Below, piece by piece: positions 1 through 8,200 of a stretch of 32,873 nt of DNA. The position numbers were made by a program, and so were the translations under genes. Under the pieces are notes generated by a model. It was not told where the DNA came from. It worked only from the letters and a program-made list of their open reading frames with translations, and made no database searches. The first letter of the stretch is position 1; each line of letters starts with the position of its first letter. This DNA is from an uncultured Pseudomonadota bacterium (GTDB lineage: Bacteria; Pseudomonadota; Gammaproteobacteria; Steroidobacterales; Steroidobacteraceae): assembly GCA_903858165.1 (NCBI GenBank), contig CAIOHZ010000063.1, positions 1 to 32,873 of the forward strand, in the 5' to 3' direction.

Positions 1-2763
1 ATTCACACCGTGGCTGCCGGCGGTGGCAGCGTATTGCGGCATACCGATGGCCGTTTGACGGCGGGCCCCGCTTCGGCAGGTGCACACCCCGGCCCGCGCT
101 GTTATCGACGTGGCGGGCCACTCGCCATCACCGACGCCAACGTGCTGCTGGGCCGGTTGTTGCCCGAACGTTTCCCGCAGGTGTTCGGCCCCGCGGCCAA
201 TGAAGGGCTCGATGTCGCAGCTGTACGCGAAGCCTTCGCGGAACTGGCAGACGAAGTGACGGCCAACACGGCCCGCGAAGCCGCCACTGGCGAGGCGAGC
301 GATGACGACGTGGACCACACCGCACAACTCGCCGAGGACTTTCTGGCCGTAGCCGTGGGTGCCATGGCCAATGCCGTGCGGCATGTGGCGCTGCGTGCCG
401 GCCACGACCCGGAACAGTTCACGCTCGTGTGCTTCGGCGGCGCCGGTGGCCAACATGCCTGCCAAGTAGCCGCCGCGCTTGGCATGCGCCGCGTGTTGGT
501 TCATCCGTTGGCCTCCGTACTCTCGGCCGTTGGCATTGGCCTCGCCCCACGCCGGCAAGTCGTACGCCGTGGCGAAGGGCGCAACCTCGCCGCCGTCGTC
601 GCTGGCGGTTTGGCAGAAGCGTTCGCGCCCTTGCAGCAGGCGCCATGGCCTGACACGCGCTGGACGCGCTATCTGCAGCTGCGCTTGCCGGGCACGGACG
701 CTACGCTGCCAGTGGAATGGGTGGCAGAAGAAACGCTATCCGTGGTCGGGTCCACACCGCACGACGCGTCCCTCACCACGACGCCCGACAACGCCACGGT
801 CTGCCGACTGCTTGCGGAACGCTTCGCAACGCTCTACCGGCAACGCTACGGTTTTCAGCCTGCGGTAGAAGACTTGCAGGCCGAGCGACTCATCGTTGAC
901 GCACTGGAAGTGGAGGCGGTGGCCGATGCCGACCGCGTACTCGCTGCAGCGCCCGTCCTTGATCGTAAAGTTTTTGCGCCCGCCACCACGCGCGCTTGGT
1001 TTGACGGCGCGTGGCACCACACCCCGGTGCTGGATCGCGCTGCTTTGGTCTCTGGAACGGTCGTGGCCGGCCCCGTACTCGTCACTGATGACGGCGCCAC
1101 CACGGTCATCACCCCGGGCTGGCAAGCCACCGTACTGAAGCATGGCGAGTTGTTGCTCGAACCAGCACAGCAACTCACCGCGGAATCGGTCCCGGAACAG
1201 GCCAACGAAACACCCACACCCGCCCGCCTCGAAATCTTCAATGGCCTGTACATGCAAGTCGCCGAGCAAATGGGCTTGGTGCTGCGCGATGCGGCGCGCT
1301 CAGTCAACGTGAAAGAGCGACTCGATTTTTCCTGCGCCGTGTTCGGCGCGGACGGCTCCCTCGTCGCCAATGCCCCACACATGCCCGTGCACCTCGGCTC
1401 CATGGGTGCCAGCGTTCGCGCAGTGCAAGGGCGTCTTGCCGAACGCGCACAGCAGGTAGTTGAGGGCGATGCTTGGCTGGTGAACGTGCCTTGGGGTGGC
1501 GGCACCCACTTGCCGGATGTCACCGCGGTATCCCCGGTGCTACTCGCTGGCGAAACCACACCCCGCTTCTGGGTCGCCTCGCGGGCGCATCATGCCGACC
1601 TTGGCGGCATCACGCCCGGGTCCATGCCACCAGGCAGCGTCTGCATCGAAGAGGAAGGCATTGCCTTTGATGGCTTTCAGATCATGGCGGCCGGTAAATT
1701 CCTCGACGCCGAGTTGCGACAACAATTGGCACACTCCGCTTGGCCCGCACGCAACCCCGACCAAAACGTGGCAGATGTGCAAGCGCAGTTAGCAGCGAAT
1801 GCGCGTGGTGCGACGGAACTACGCCGACTCTGTGCACAGCATGGCACCGCGCGCGTGGTGGCTTACTTGCGCCATGTGCAAGCGAATGCGGAAGCGGCGG
1901 TACGTCAAGCCATCGGCGCGCTCTCCCCGGGAGAGTGTCGGGTACCGCTGGATGCCGGCATGGAGATTGTGGTGCGCATCTCCATGGACTACACCGCTGG
2001 AACCGCTTGCATCGACTTCACCGGCACTTCGGCCCAAGACTTCCCGCGCCCGCACAATTTCCACGCGCCGTTTGCGGTGACCACCGCCGCGGTGCTGTAT
2101 GTGTTCCGGACCCTCATCGACCGCGACTTGCCGTTGAATGAAGGCTGCCTGCGTCCCTTGCAGATTGTGGTACCCGAAGGCTGCCTGCTGAATCCGCGGG
2201 CTGGTGCAGCAGTCGTCGCCGGCAATGTAGAAACCTCGCAAGCCGTGGTAGATGCGCTTTATGGCGCACTGGGCTTACTAGCAGCAAGCCAAGGCACCAT
2301 GAACAACTTCACCTTCGGCGACGCCAACCACCAATACTACGAAACCATCGCCGGTGGTGCCGGTGCGGGCCCCGGTTTTGCCGGCGCTTCGGGCATCCAG
2401 ACGCACATGACGAACTCGCGTCTGACAGACCCCGAGATTCTCGAACAGCGCTTCCCGGTGCGCCTCGAAAGCTTCGGCTTCCGCCACGGTTCCGGGGGTG
2501 AAGGGCAATGGCGCGGTGGCGATGGCCTGACACGGGTAGTGCGTTTTCTGGCACCCCTCACCGCTGGCCTGCTCAGCCAGCGGCGGATTCATGCGCCTTT
2601 TGGTCTGGCGGGCGGTGGCGCCGCCCTGCCCGGGCGAGCACTATTGCGGCGCGCCGATGGCACCGAACTGCTGCTCGACGCCTGCGCTACCGTGGAGGTA
2701 GCACCGGGCGATGTGCTGCAGATTGAGACGCCCGGTGGTGGTGGCTACGGCAAGCCGGCTTAG
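1..2763 (+). CDS. Fused HyuA-HyuB hydantoinase/5-oxoprolinase family protein (5' end missing)
   Basis: ATP-dependent hydrolase of cyclic amides: the family includes N-methylhydantoinase and 5-oxoprolinase. The reading frame is open from base 1, so the start lies upstream. About 920 residues are present, while fused family members are usually near 1,200, so roughly 280 N-terminal residues are missing. The visible start (IHTVAAGGGS, then SAGAHPGP and ITDANVLLGRL) is the typical middle of the HyuA domain, which runs to about residue 390. The HyuB domain covers about 405-917, with FNGLYMQVAEQMG, RNPDQNVADVQAQLAANARG and the closing GGGGYG. Having both domains in one chain resembles eukaryotic OPLAH and bacterial fused oxoprolinases rather than separate hyuA/hyuB genes. 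The exact substrate (5-oxoproline, hydantoin or other) cannot be decided. It converges on the dehydratase gene with a 35-bp gap. Confidence 0.9.
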   Translation: MHTVAAGGGSVLRHTDGRLTAGPASAGAHPGPRCYRRGGPLAITDANVLLGRLLPERFPQVFGPAANEGLDVAAVREAFAELADEVTANTAREAATGEASDDDVDHTAQLAEDFLAVAVGAMANAVRHVALRAGHDPEQFTLVCFGGAGGQHACQVAAALGMRRVLVHPLASVLSAVGIGLAPRRQVVRRGEGRNLAAVVAGGLAEAFAPLQQAPWPDTRWTRYLQLRLPGTDATLPVEWVAEETLSVVGSTPHDASLTTTPDNATVCRLLAERFATLYRQRYGFQPAVEDLQAERLIVDALEVEAVADADRVLAAAPVLDRKVFAPATTRAWFDGAWHHTPVLDRAALVSGTVVAGPVLVTDDGATTVITPGWQATVLKHGELLLEPAQQLTAESVPEQANETPTPARLEIFNGLYMQVAEQMGLVLRDAARSVNVKERLDFSCAVFGADGSLVANAPHMPVHLGSMGASVRAVQGRLAERAQQVVEGDAWLVNVPWGGGTHLPDVTAVSPVLLAGETTPRFWVASRAHHADLGGITPGSMPPGSVCIEEEGIAFDGFQIMAAGKFLDAELRQQLAHSAWPARNPDQNVADVQAQLAANARGATELRRLCAQHGTARVVAYLRHVQANAEAAVRQAIGALSPGECRVPLDAGMEIVVRISMDYTAGTACIDFTGTSAQDFPRPHNFHAPFAVTTAAVLYVFRTLIDRDLPLNEGCLRPLQIVVPEGCLLNPRAGAAVVAGNVETSQAVVDALYGALGLLAASQGTMNNFTFGDANHQYYETIAGGAGAGPGFAGASGIQTHMTNSRLTDPEILEQRFPVRLESFGFRHGSGGEGQWRGGDGLTRVVRFLAPLTAGLLSQRRIHAPFGLAGGGAALPGRALLRRADGTELLLDACATVEVAPGDVLQIETPGGGGYGKPA

Positions 2764-2798
2764 TTGCCGCTGGCCGGCACGGGCCACCGGGCGAGCCG

Positions 2799-3803
2799 TT
2801 AAGCAACCCCCTCGGAAAGCCGCTTGGCGAGCGTGGCACTGTCGATATTGGCACCACAGATAATCAACCCCACCCGCTTGCCGGCCAAGGTCTCGCGCAA
2901 GGGGCCCAGCAATGCGGCCGTAGCCGCCGCAGCCGCGGGTTCTACCGCCAGCTTGGCACTCTCCGCCAGTAACCGCATCGCCGCCAACAGCTGAGCGTCG
3001 TTCACCAAGACCAAGCCATCGAGATGTCGTCGACACAGCGTATAGCTGATGGGCAGCGCGAACGGCGCACCTAAGCTGTCGGCGATAGTAGCGACGCGCT
3101 CGATAGCCTGCGGGCTACCGGCCGCAAAACTGCGATGCATGGAATTGGCACCTTCCGGCTCTACGCCATAAACCAACACCTGCGGTGCCAGTACTTTCAC
3201 CGCTGCGGCAATGCCCGCAGCGAGGCCACCGCCACCGATGGGCACGATGATGGCTTCCAAATCCGGGCACTGCTCCAGAAACTCCAGCGCGACGGTCGCA
3301 GTACCCAATGCCGTAGTGCGCCCCTCGAAGGGATGCAGCAAGGTGCGTCCTTCTTCTTCGGCAATACGTCGCACCCACTCGAAACCGGTATGCACATCAG
3401 GTGCAAAGACCACTTCGCCGCCATAAGCCCGCACCCGAGCCACGCGCAACGGGCTGGCGCTGGCCATCATGACGACCTTGGCGTGCGTGCCCGCCTCGCG
3501 TGCCGCAAACGCTGCAGCGATGGCATGGTTACCGGCACTGATGGCAGTAATGCCACGGGCTTTCTGCTCTGCGCTCAGTAGGTCGGTGTTCAACAAAGCG
3601 CCACGCGCCTTGAAGCTTCCCGTGCGCTGGAACAACTCCAGTTTCAAAGAAAGACGGGTGCCTGCCGGCAGCCTCTCCTCGAGCAATGGGTCTTCCCAGT
3701 GCAACACGGGGGTAGTCAGGACGCGGGGCCCGAGGCGCGCTCGGGCATCGCGAATTTCATCGGCGGTCAGGTCGTCAACCAACGGCGGTACTGCATGTTC
3801 CAT
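2799..3803 (-). CDS. PLP-dependent threonine/serine dehydratase-like enzyme
   Basis: Fold-type II PLP enzyme of the threonine dehydratase/serine racemase family, expected to deaminate Thr or Ser (or a hydroxy-amino acid) to a 2-oxo acid in the cytoplasm. The PLP lysine is in SFKARGA (Lys65), SAGNHA lies at 89-94, and the phosphate-binding glycine loop GGGGLAAG at 190-197. At 334 aa it matches catabolic single-domain enzymes: there is no C-terminal ACT regulatory domain as in biosynthetic IlvA. The frame can be extended 18 bases to a TTG at 3821, but the ATG at 3803 is preferred because family similarity begins soon after it; no strong Shine-Dalgarno sequence is visible for either. It is convergent with the hydantoinase gene and divergent from the PilZ gene. 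Ectoine-utilisation or serine-racemase-like roles cannot be excluded. Confidence 0.85.
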   Translation of the reverse strand: MEHAVPPLVDDLTADEIRDARARLGPRVLTTPVLHWEDPLLEERLPAGTRLSLKLELFQRTGSFKARGALLNTDLLSAEQKARGITAISAGNHAIAAAFAAREAGTHAKVVMMASASPLRVARVRAYGGEVVFAPDVHTGFEWVRRIAEEEGRTLLHPFEGRTTALGTATVALEFLEQCPDLEAIIVPIGGGGLAAGIAAAVKVLAPQVLVYGVEPEGANSMHRSFAAGSPQAIERVATIADSLGAPFALPISYTLCRRHLDGLVLVNDAQLLAAMRLLAESAKLAVEPAAAAATAALLGPLRETLAGKRVGLIICGANIDSATLAKRLSEGVA

Positions 3804-3862
3804 GGACGAATGATGCCGCAACTGCGGGCCCGGCGTTACAGCACCCGACTATCTTCCGGATG

Positions 3863-3878
3863 AGTGACCCAGTTCACA
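3863..3878. promoter_or_regulatory. CRP/Clp-like palindrome in the dehydratase-pilZ divergent region
   Basis: AGTGA-CCCAGT-TCACA fits the CRP/Clp consensus TGTGA-N6-TCACA at 9 of 10 defined bases. It sits 72 bases before the PilZ start and 59 bases before the dehydratase start, so it could act on either. In Xanthomonadales, Clp is a c-di-GMP-responsive CRP homologue, which would fit a PilZ target. The functional link is inference. Confidence 0.35.
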
Positions 3879-3950
3879 ACCGGTTACCTGCCGGGGGTGG
3901 GACACTCCTCTCCCGGAACACTCCCCACGCCCTAGGAACGGGATACCCCC

Positions 3951-4232
3951 ATGGAACGCAGGCTAAACACCCGCCATCGCGCGAAAACCACCGTCTATGT
4001 GACGGTGCCAGGCCGTGCAAGCCGCGTTTGCAAGGCCCACAATCTGAGCGCTAACGGCGTATTCGTGGAAACCCCAGACCTGAAACTGACCAAAGGCGCC
4101 GCGGTGGAGTTGGCGTTCGCCATCAACCTCGGCGCGGTCACGAAGATTCATCGCCGCAACGCCATCGTGGCGCACTCCTCGCAGAGCGGCACGGGCCTGC
4201 GAATGGAAAATTTCACCAGCCAGCAAAGCTGA
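3951..4232 (+). CDS. PilZ-domain protein (putative c-di-GMP receptor)
   Basis: A 93-aa protein made almost entirely of one PilZ domain. The two c-di-GMP-binding signatures are visible: RLNTR (residues 4-8, the RxxxR motif) and NLSANG (residues 33-38, matching D/NxSxxG). Hydrophobic beta strands follow, as expected for the PilZ barrel. Single-domain PilZ proteins act as cytoplasmic c-di-GMP adaptors in type IV pilus, flagellar or exopolysaccharide control. The partner is not encoded nearby, so its process is unknown. The ATG at 3951 follows a purine-rich GGAACGGGA. The gene has its own upstream region, divergent from the dehydratase gene and holding a CRP/Clp-like palindrome, and it converges on the 335-aa gene. 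Confidence 0.88.
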   Translation: MERRLNTRHRAKTTVYVTVPGRASRVCKAHNLSANGVFVETPDLKLTKGAAVELAFAINLGAVTKIHRRNAIVAHSSQSGTGLRMENFTSQQS

Positions 4233-4247
4233 AGCTCGCGCTTCGGT
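4228..4247. terminator. Possible hairpin terminator between convergent genes
   Basis: GAAGC-TCGC-GCTTC forms a perfect 5-bp stem, extended by G-U/C-G pairs to about 8 bp, over the pilZ stop codon. It sits between two convergent genes. No clean T-tract follows on either strand, so it is at best a weak or bidirectional terminator. Confidence 0.3.
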
Positions 4248-4287
4248 CGGCCTTTGGCCTTTCTGGTCTACGACGACAGGCAGCCTC

Positions 4288-5295
4288 TCAGCACCACTCC
4301 AGCAGCAACTCTGCACCGGTTCGTGCCACGACGTCGTTGACTGCGCGGGCAGTGCAGCGCAAGCCCGCCGCTGCTTCCCGCCCAGGGTCGGCAGCGACCT
4401 CCACTTCACCAAGCCCGCCCCGCAACCACCGTTCATGTCCGCGGTGCAGTTCCGCTTCCAGTAACGGGTCCCATGGGCCCTCGTGGGCCACTGCCAATCT
4501 TGCCAAGGCCCAAGCCAACACCGGTTTTCCGGCAGACTCGGTATAAGCCAGCGTGAACCGCCAGCCAGCGCGTTCGCCCCGCACGCGCCAGGCACCAGCC
4601 CCCGCCTCCTGCCATTCGAAGCCCACCGGTGCCCAGTTGGCAGGTTCACCGCCAGCCGGGCGTACTACGATGCTTTCTCCATCGGCGAAGCGAATGCCCT
4701 GCGCATCGAACGACCAAGGACCGTCGGCTGCGGCGTCTGCCAAAGCCGCAGCCACCAGCGCATGGCATTCCGCACGCGTACGTTGCCTCCAGAAGACACG
4801 CGAGGCCGGCGGCAGGTGCTCCGGGAGCTCGGCGATGCGTAGCGTAATGACAGCAGCGCCGTTCAGCGCCGCATCCACTCCACACTCCACCACCCCCCAG
4901 GCAGTCCGCTGCTGTGGCGGCAAACCCCGCGGCAAACCCCAACGAGCCGCAAGAGATTGTTCCTGCGCTGCCGATTCGCCAAAGCGCGCCGACCACCAAC
5001 GTCGCCAAACGCTCCGCCGCGGCCGCAAGCGCAACAACACGCAGCGCCCCTGCACCGATACTTGTTCCGCTAGCCAACGCCGACCAGCATTCACCGGCTG
5101 GGTGACCATAGCGACCTCCAGCGCGACGCGGTCCGCAGGGAGCTGCGCACCCCCCGGCAATGGCGCCACCAAGGCACCAATACCCGCGAGCTTTTGCCCA
5201 TCCACAGACACGAGGCCAGCGGCTGAAACGCTGATGCCAGACAACCGCAAGCCATCTTGTTGCTGCTCAGCGTCCGAGATCGATGGTGCCGACAT
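4288..5295 (-). CDS. Unrecognised 335-aa protein overlapping rhs (candidate immunity or accessory protein)
   Basis: No known domain was recognised. The protein is rich in Ala, Trp and Arg, has no signal peptide or membrane segment, and ends in LLLEWC. It contains a basic, Trp-rich stretch near residues 90-105 (RPRRSVWRRWW). Its ATG at 5295 lies inside the last codons of rhs, giving a 29-bp overlap, and is preceded within rhs by a good ribosome-binding site (GGAGGG, 8 bases before ATG). This indicates deliberate translational coupling. In polymorphic-toxin loci the gene directly behind the toxin tip usually encodes the immunity protein, so that is the leading hypothesis, but 335 aa is larger than most immunity proteins. 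An Rhs accessory or processing factor is the alternative. Function remains unassigned. Confidence 0.75.
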   Translation of the reverse strand: MSAPSISDAEQQQDGLRLSGISVSAAGLVSVDGQKLAGIGALVAPLPGGAQLPADRVALEVAMVTQPVNAGRRWLAEQVSVQGRCVLLRLRPRRSVWRRWWSARFGESAAQEQSLAARWGLPRGLPPQQRTAWGVVECGVDAALNGAAVITLRIAELPEHLPPASRVFWRQRTRAECHALVAAALADAAADGPWSFDAQGIRFADGESIVVRPAGGEPANWAPVGFEWQEAGAGAWRVRGERAGWRFTLAYTESAGKPVLAWALARLAVAHEGPWDPLLEAELHRGHERWLRGGLGEVEVAADPGREAAAGLRCTARAVNDVVARTGAELLLEWC

Positions 5296-8200
5296 GGGCC
5301 AGTCCCTCCGTCCGTGTCAGGAAATACTGCTCGATGCCACCATTGCCATGCTGCAGGTTGCTGCCCGCAATGCTCACAGCGCCACCGATGGGCTGGGTAA
5401 CGCGGTACACCTGCACCTGCGTCCAGCGCCCATGGTTGTCACTGGTGCGCATCTGCAAGCCATCGTACAACGCCGCCGCCCCCGCAGCCCGTGCCTCGGC
5501 CGGCGACAGCGCGAAGAAATACGCGCCCGGGTCGTTGGCACGCCCGAACTGCAGTAGGACCGTACCGGGCTCCAACACCTTGGTCTGCCAGCGGTCGGCG
5601 CGGCCATAACGCGGGTTCACCTCTTGGTGACGCGTTGCCTTGGCAACCGCTCGATGCGCCTCCAATTTGTCCGTGATTTTGCGGAGCAATTGGAAGTTTT
5701 TCAGCGTGCCTGCGACCGGCACCATCGCCACCGCTTGCTCTACTGCTTCGCGGGGTTCGCCGCGCAGCAGCGATACCAGGCCATTGAGCCCATCGAGCGC
5801 AACACCCAAAGGCTCACCGATACCGGTCAGGCCTGCGCCTGCCGAGGCGGCATTCAGGCCTCCTTGCAGCAGGTCAAGACGCTCACTGATGCCGACCGTG
5901 CCGTCATTACCCGAGAAGCGCAGTTGAAAGCCCGGCCCCACTTCCTGACGAAAATCTGGGTCGTCCCAATCGTAGAAATATCGCCCATCCGGCCCGGAGG
6001 GCACCACACCGAAGCCAAAGTCGCTGCAATCGGCATTACCGTCGGCCGTGCAGTCACCACCCCCCACACGGATACCGAAACCATCGGTACCGACAAAGAT
6101 CTCCACCTCGGTGTTGCCATACGGGTCGGCCACCGCATAGGGTGAATTCCAGGCATAGGCGTAGCGATTCCAGTCCTGACTGTTACCGGCCTGCGCTACC
6201 AGTGGGTCTGCCGAGAGGAAGCGGCCTGAGGCCGGGTCCAGCACACGTTGGCCAAAATGCACCAGCCCGAGATTGTCCGCATGCACCTGCATGCCAAAAC
6301 CTCGACGCGTGGTGGCTGCAATGGCTGTTTGCTCCTGCGCCTGCAAGCCACCCGAGCTTCCAGGAACGCTGGAGGCCCGCGCACCGAACGGCGAATAGCG
6401 CAGTCGCGACACCACGTTGCCTTGCGCGTCCGTGAGCGTATCAAGGCTGCCCATTTCATCCTGCGTGGCGTACCAGGTGTCCCTCGTGCCATCGGAACGC
6501 CTCACCACCCAAGCCACTGGCCCTTCGGGACCCACAATGACTTGGCGCTGGTGTTCACGTGCCGAGGTGACTACACGCTCGACGAGTTCGCCGACATACG
6601 CGGTGTTTTCGGTACCGCTGACGAAGAGGGCTTCCTGCGCTACCAACTCTCCCTCCGGGCCGTAGGTGTAACGGCTCTGCAAGCCATTGGCACGCAATAC
6701 GGCGGGCTGGTCGTTGGAATTCCACGCGAGGCTGGCACCATCGCGTACGGCCACGTTCCCGTTGGCGTCGTAACTGTAGGTGTGGGTACCAGCCTGCAAC
6801 AAGCGCCCGGGCACAGCCGGGTCGTAGCGAAACGCACCGATGTCACTACGCTGCAGCACATTGCCAGCGGCGTCGTACTGCACGGCAAGGCTCGCCGCCG
6901 CCGGACCGGTCACTGCGGTCAGGCGACCCAGTAAATCGTGCCGGAAGGTGGCATCCATACTGGCGAAGGCATCCAAACGACGCACCAGCAATCCACGCTC
7001 ATCGAAAGTGAAGCGCACATCCTGCAGGTTGCTGCCGTCCGCACGTCGTGCCAGGCGCCAATCGGGCAGGCCAGTCACCGCATCGCGCGCGGCAGAACGG
7101 ACAACCCCATTTCCCAGCAATTCGTCGATGGGCAGTCCGCCCACATCGAACGCACGGGCTTGCCAATACAACTGCCCACTGTCGGCATCGCGCAAGGACA
7201 GTAATTGCCTGCCATCCCAGCCATGACGGACGCGCAAGCGCGTGCCATCTGCCGCAGGCGGATACACCAGAACCTCGAGCCGACCGGCAGCGTCGTAGGT
7301 GTAGTCGTAAGCATCGCCGCGAGCGCCCGCCCAGCCGCGACGCAAGAGACGCCCAAACCCGTCGTAGGCAAAGCGCTCATTGGTAGCTGGCCCATCAATG
7401 GCGACCAACCTCCCCGCCTCATGCCGCAGCCCATCGATGCCCCAGGTCCAGCGGGTTTCGCCTTCGGACTGCAAGCGTCGCACCACGCGCCCGAGCAGAT
7501 CCCGTTCGTAGCTACGCACCTGCCCCTTGGCATCTCGTTCGGACACCACTTGGCCCAACGCATTCAGCGTGAACTCGCGCCGCCCGGCTTGAGCATCCTG
7601 CAGCGCCACCTGCCGCCCCAGAGCGTCATACTCGAGGCGTGTCACCGCACCCACCGCGTCCACCACGCGAACAAGACCCGCGACGCCATAGGTGTAAGTA
7701 GTGGTGCCGCCGAGCGGGTCGATGACTACACGCAAACGCCCCAGCACGTCGCGCTTGAATACCGTGCGGGCGCCAGTGGCATCCGTCGCCGTGGTGATAG
7801 CGCCATCGAACTCGAAGGTTTCCGTAACCGGCGTGGTGTCGGCGCCAGAACGTGGCCGCTGCACGGATTGCACACGCCCCCAGGTGTCGTAGCGCAGCGT
7901 TGCCTGCGCGGCCGGCAAGCCGACGTATGCGGGCAAACTAAAGGTGGCCAGTTGGCCATCGGTATTCCAGTTCCAAACCTCACGGACCTTGGGCCCCAGC
8001 GGACCACGCCGATCCTCCGCCATGGCCTGACCGCGGTCGCCGAAGTAGGTAGTGACCTCATCGAGGGGTGTGCCATCGGCACCGGTCCAGCGCTCTGTCT
8101 GCCACCAACGACTGCCCAACTGCGCGCAGGACTTGGCGAGGCAGGTTTGCGTTTCGGCACGCCATTCGCTGCCATCGGGCGCACGCCAGCGCACCTTCCG

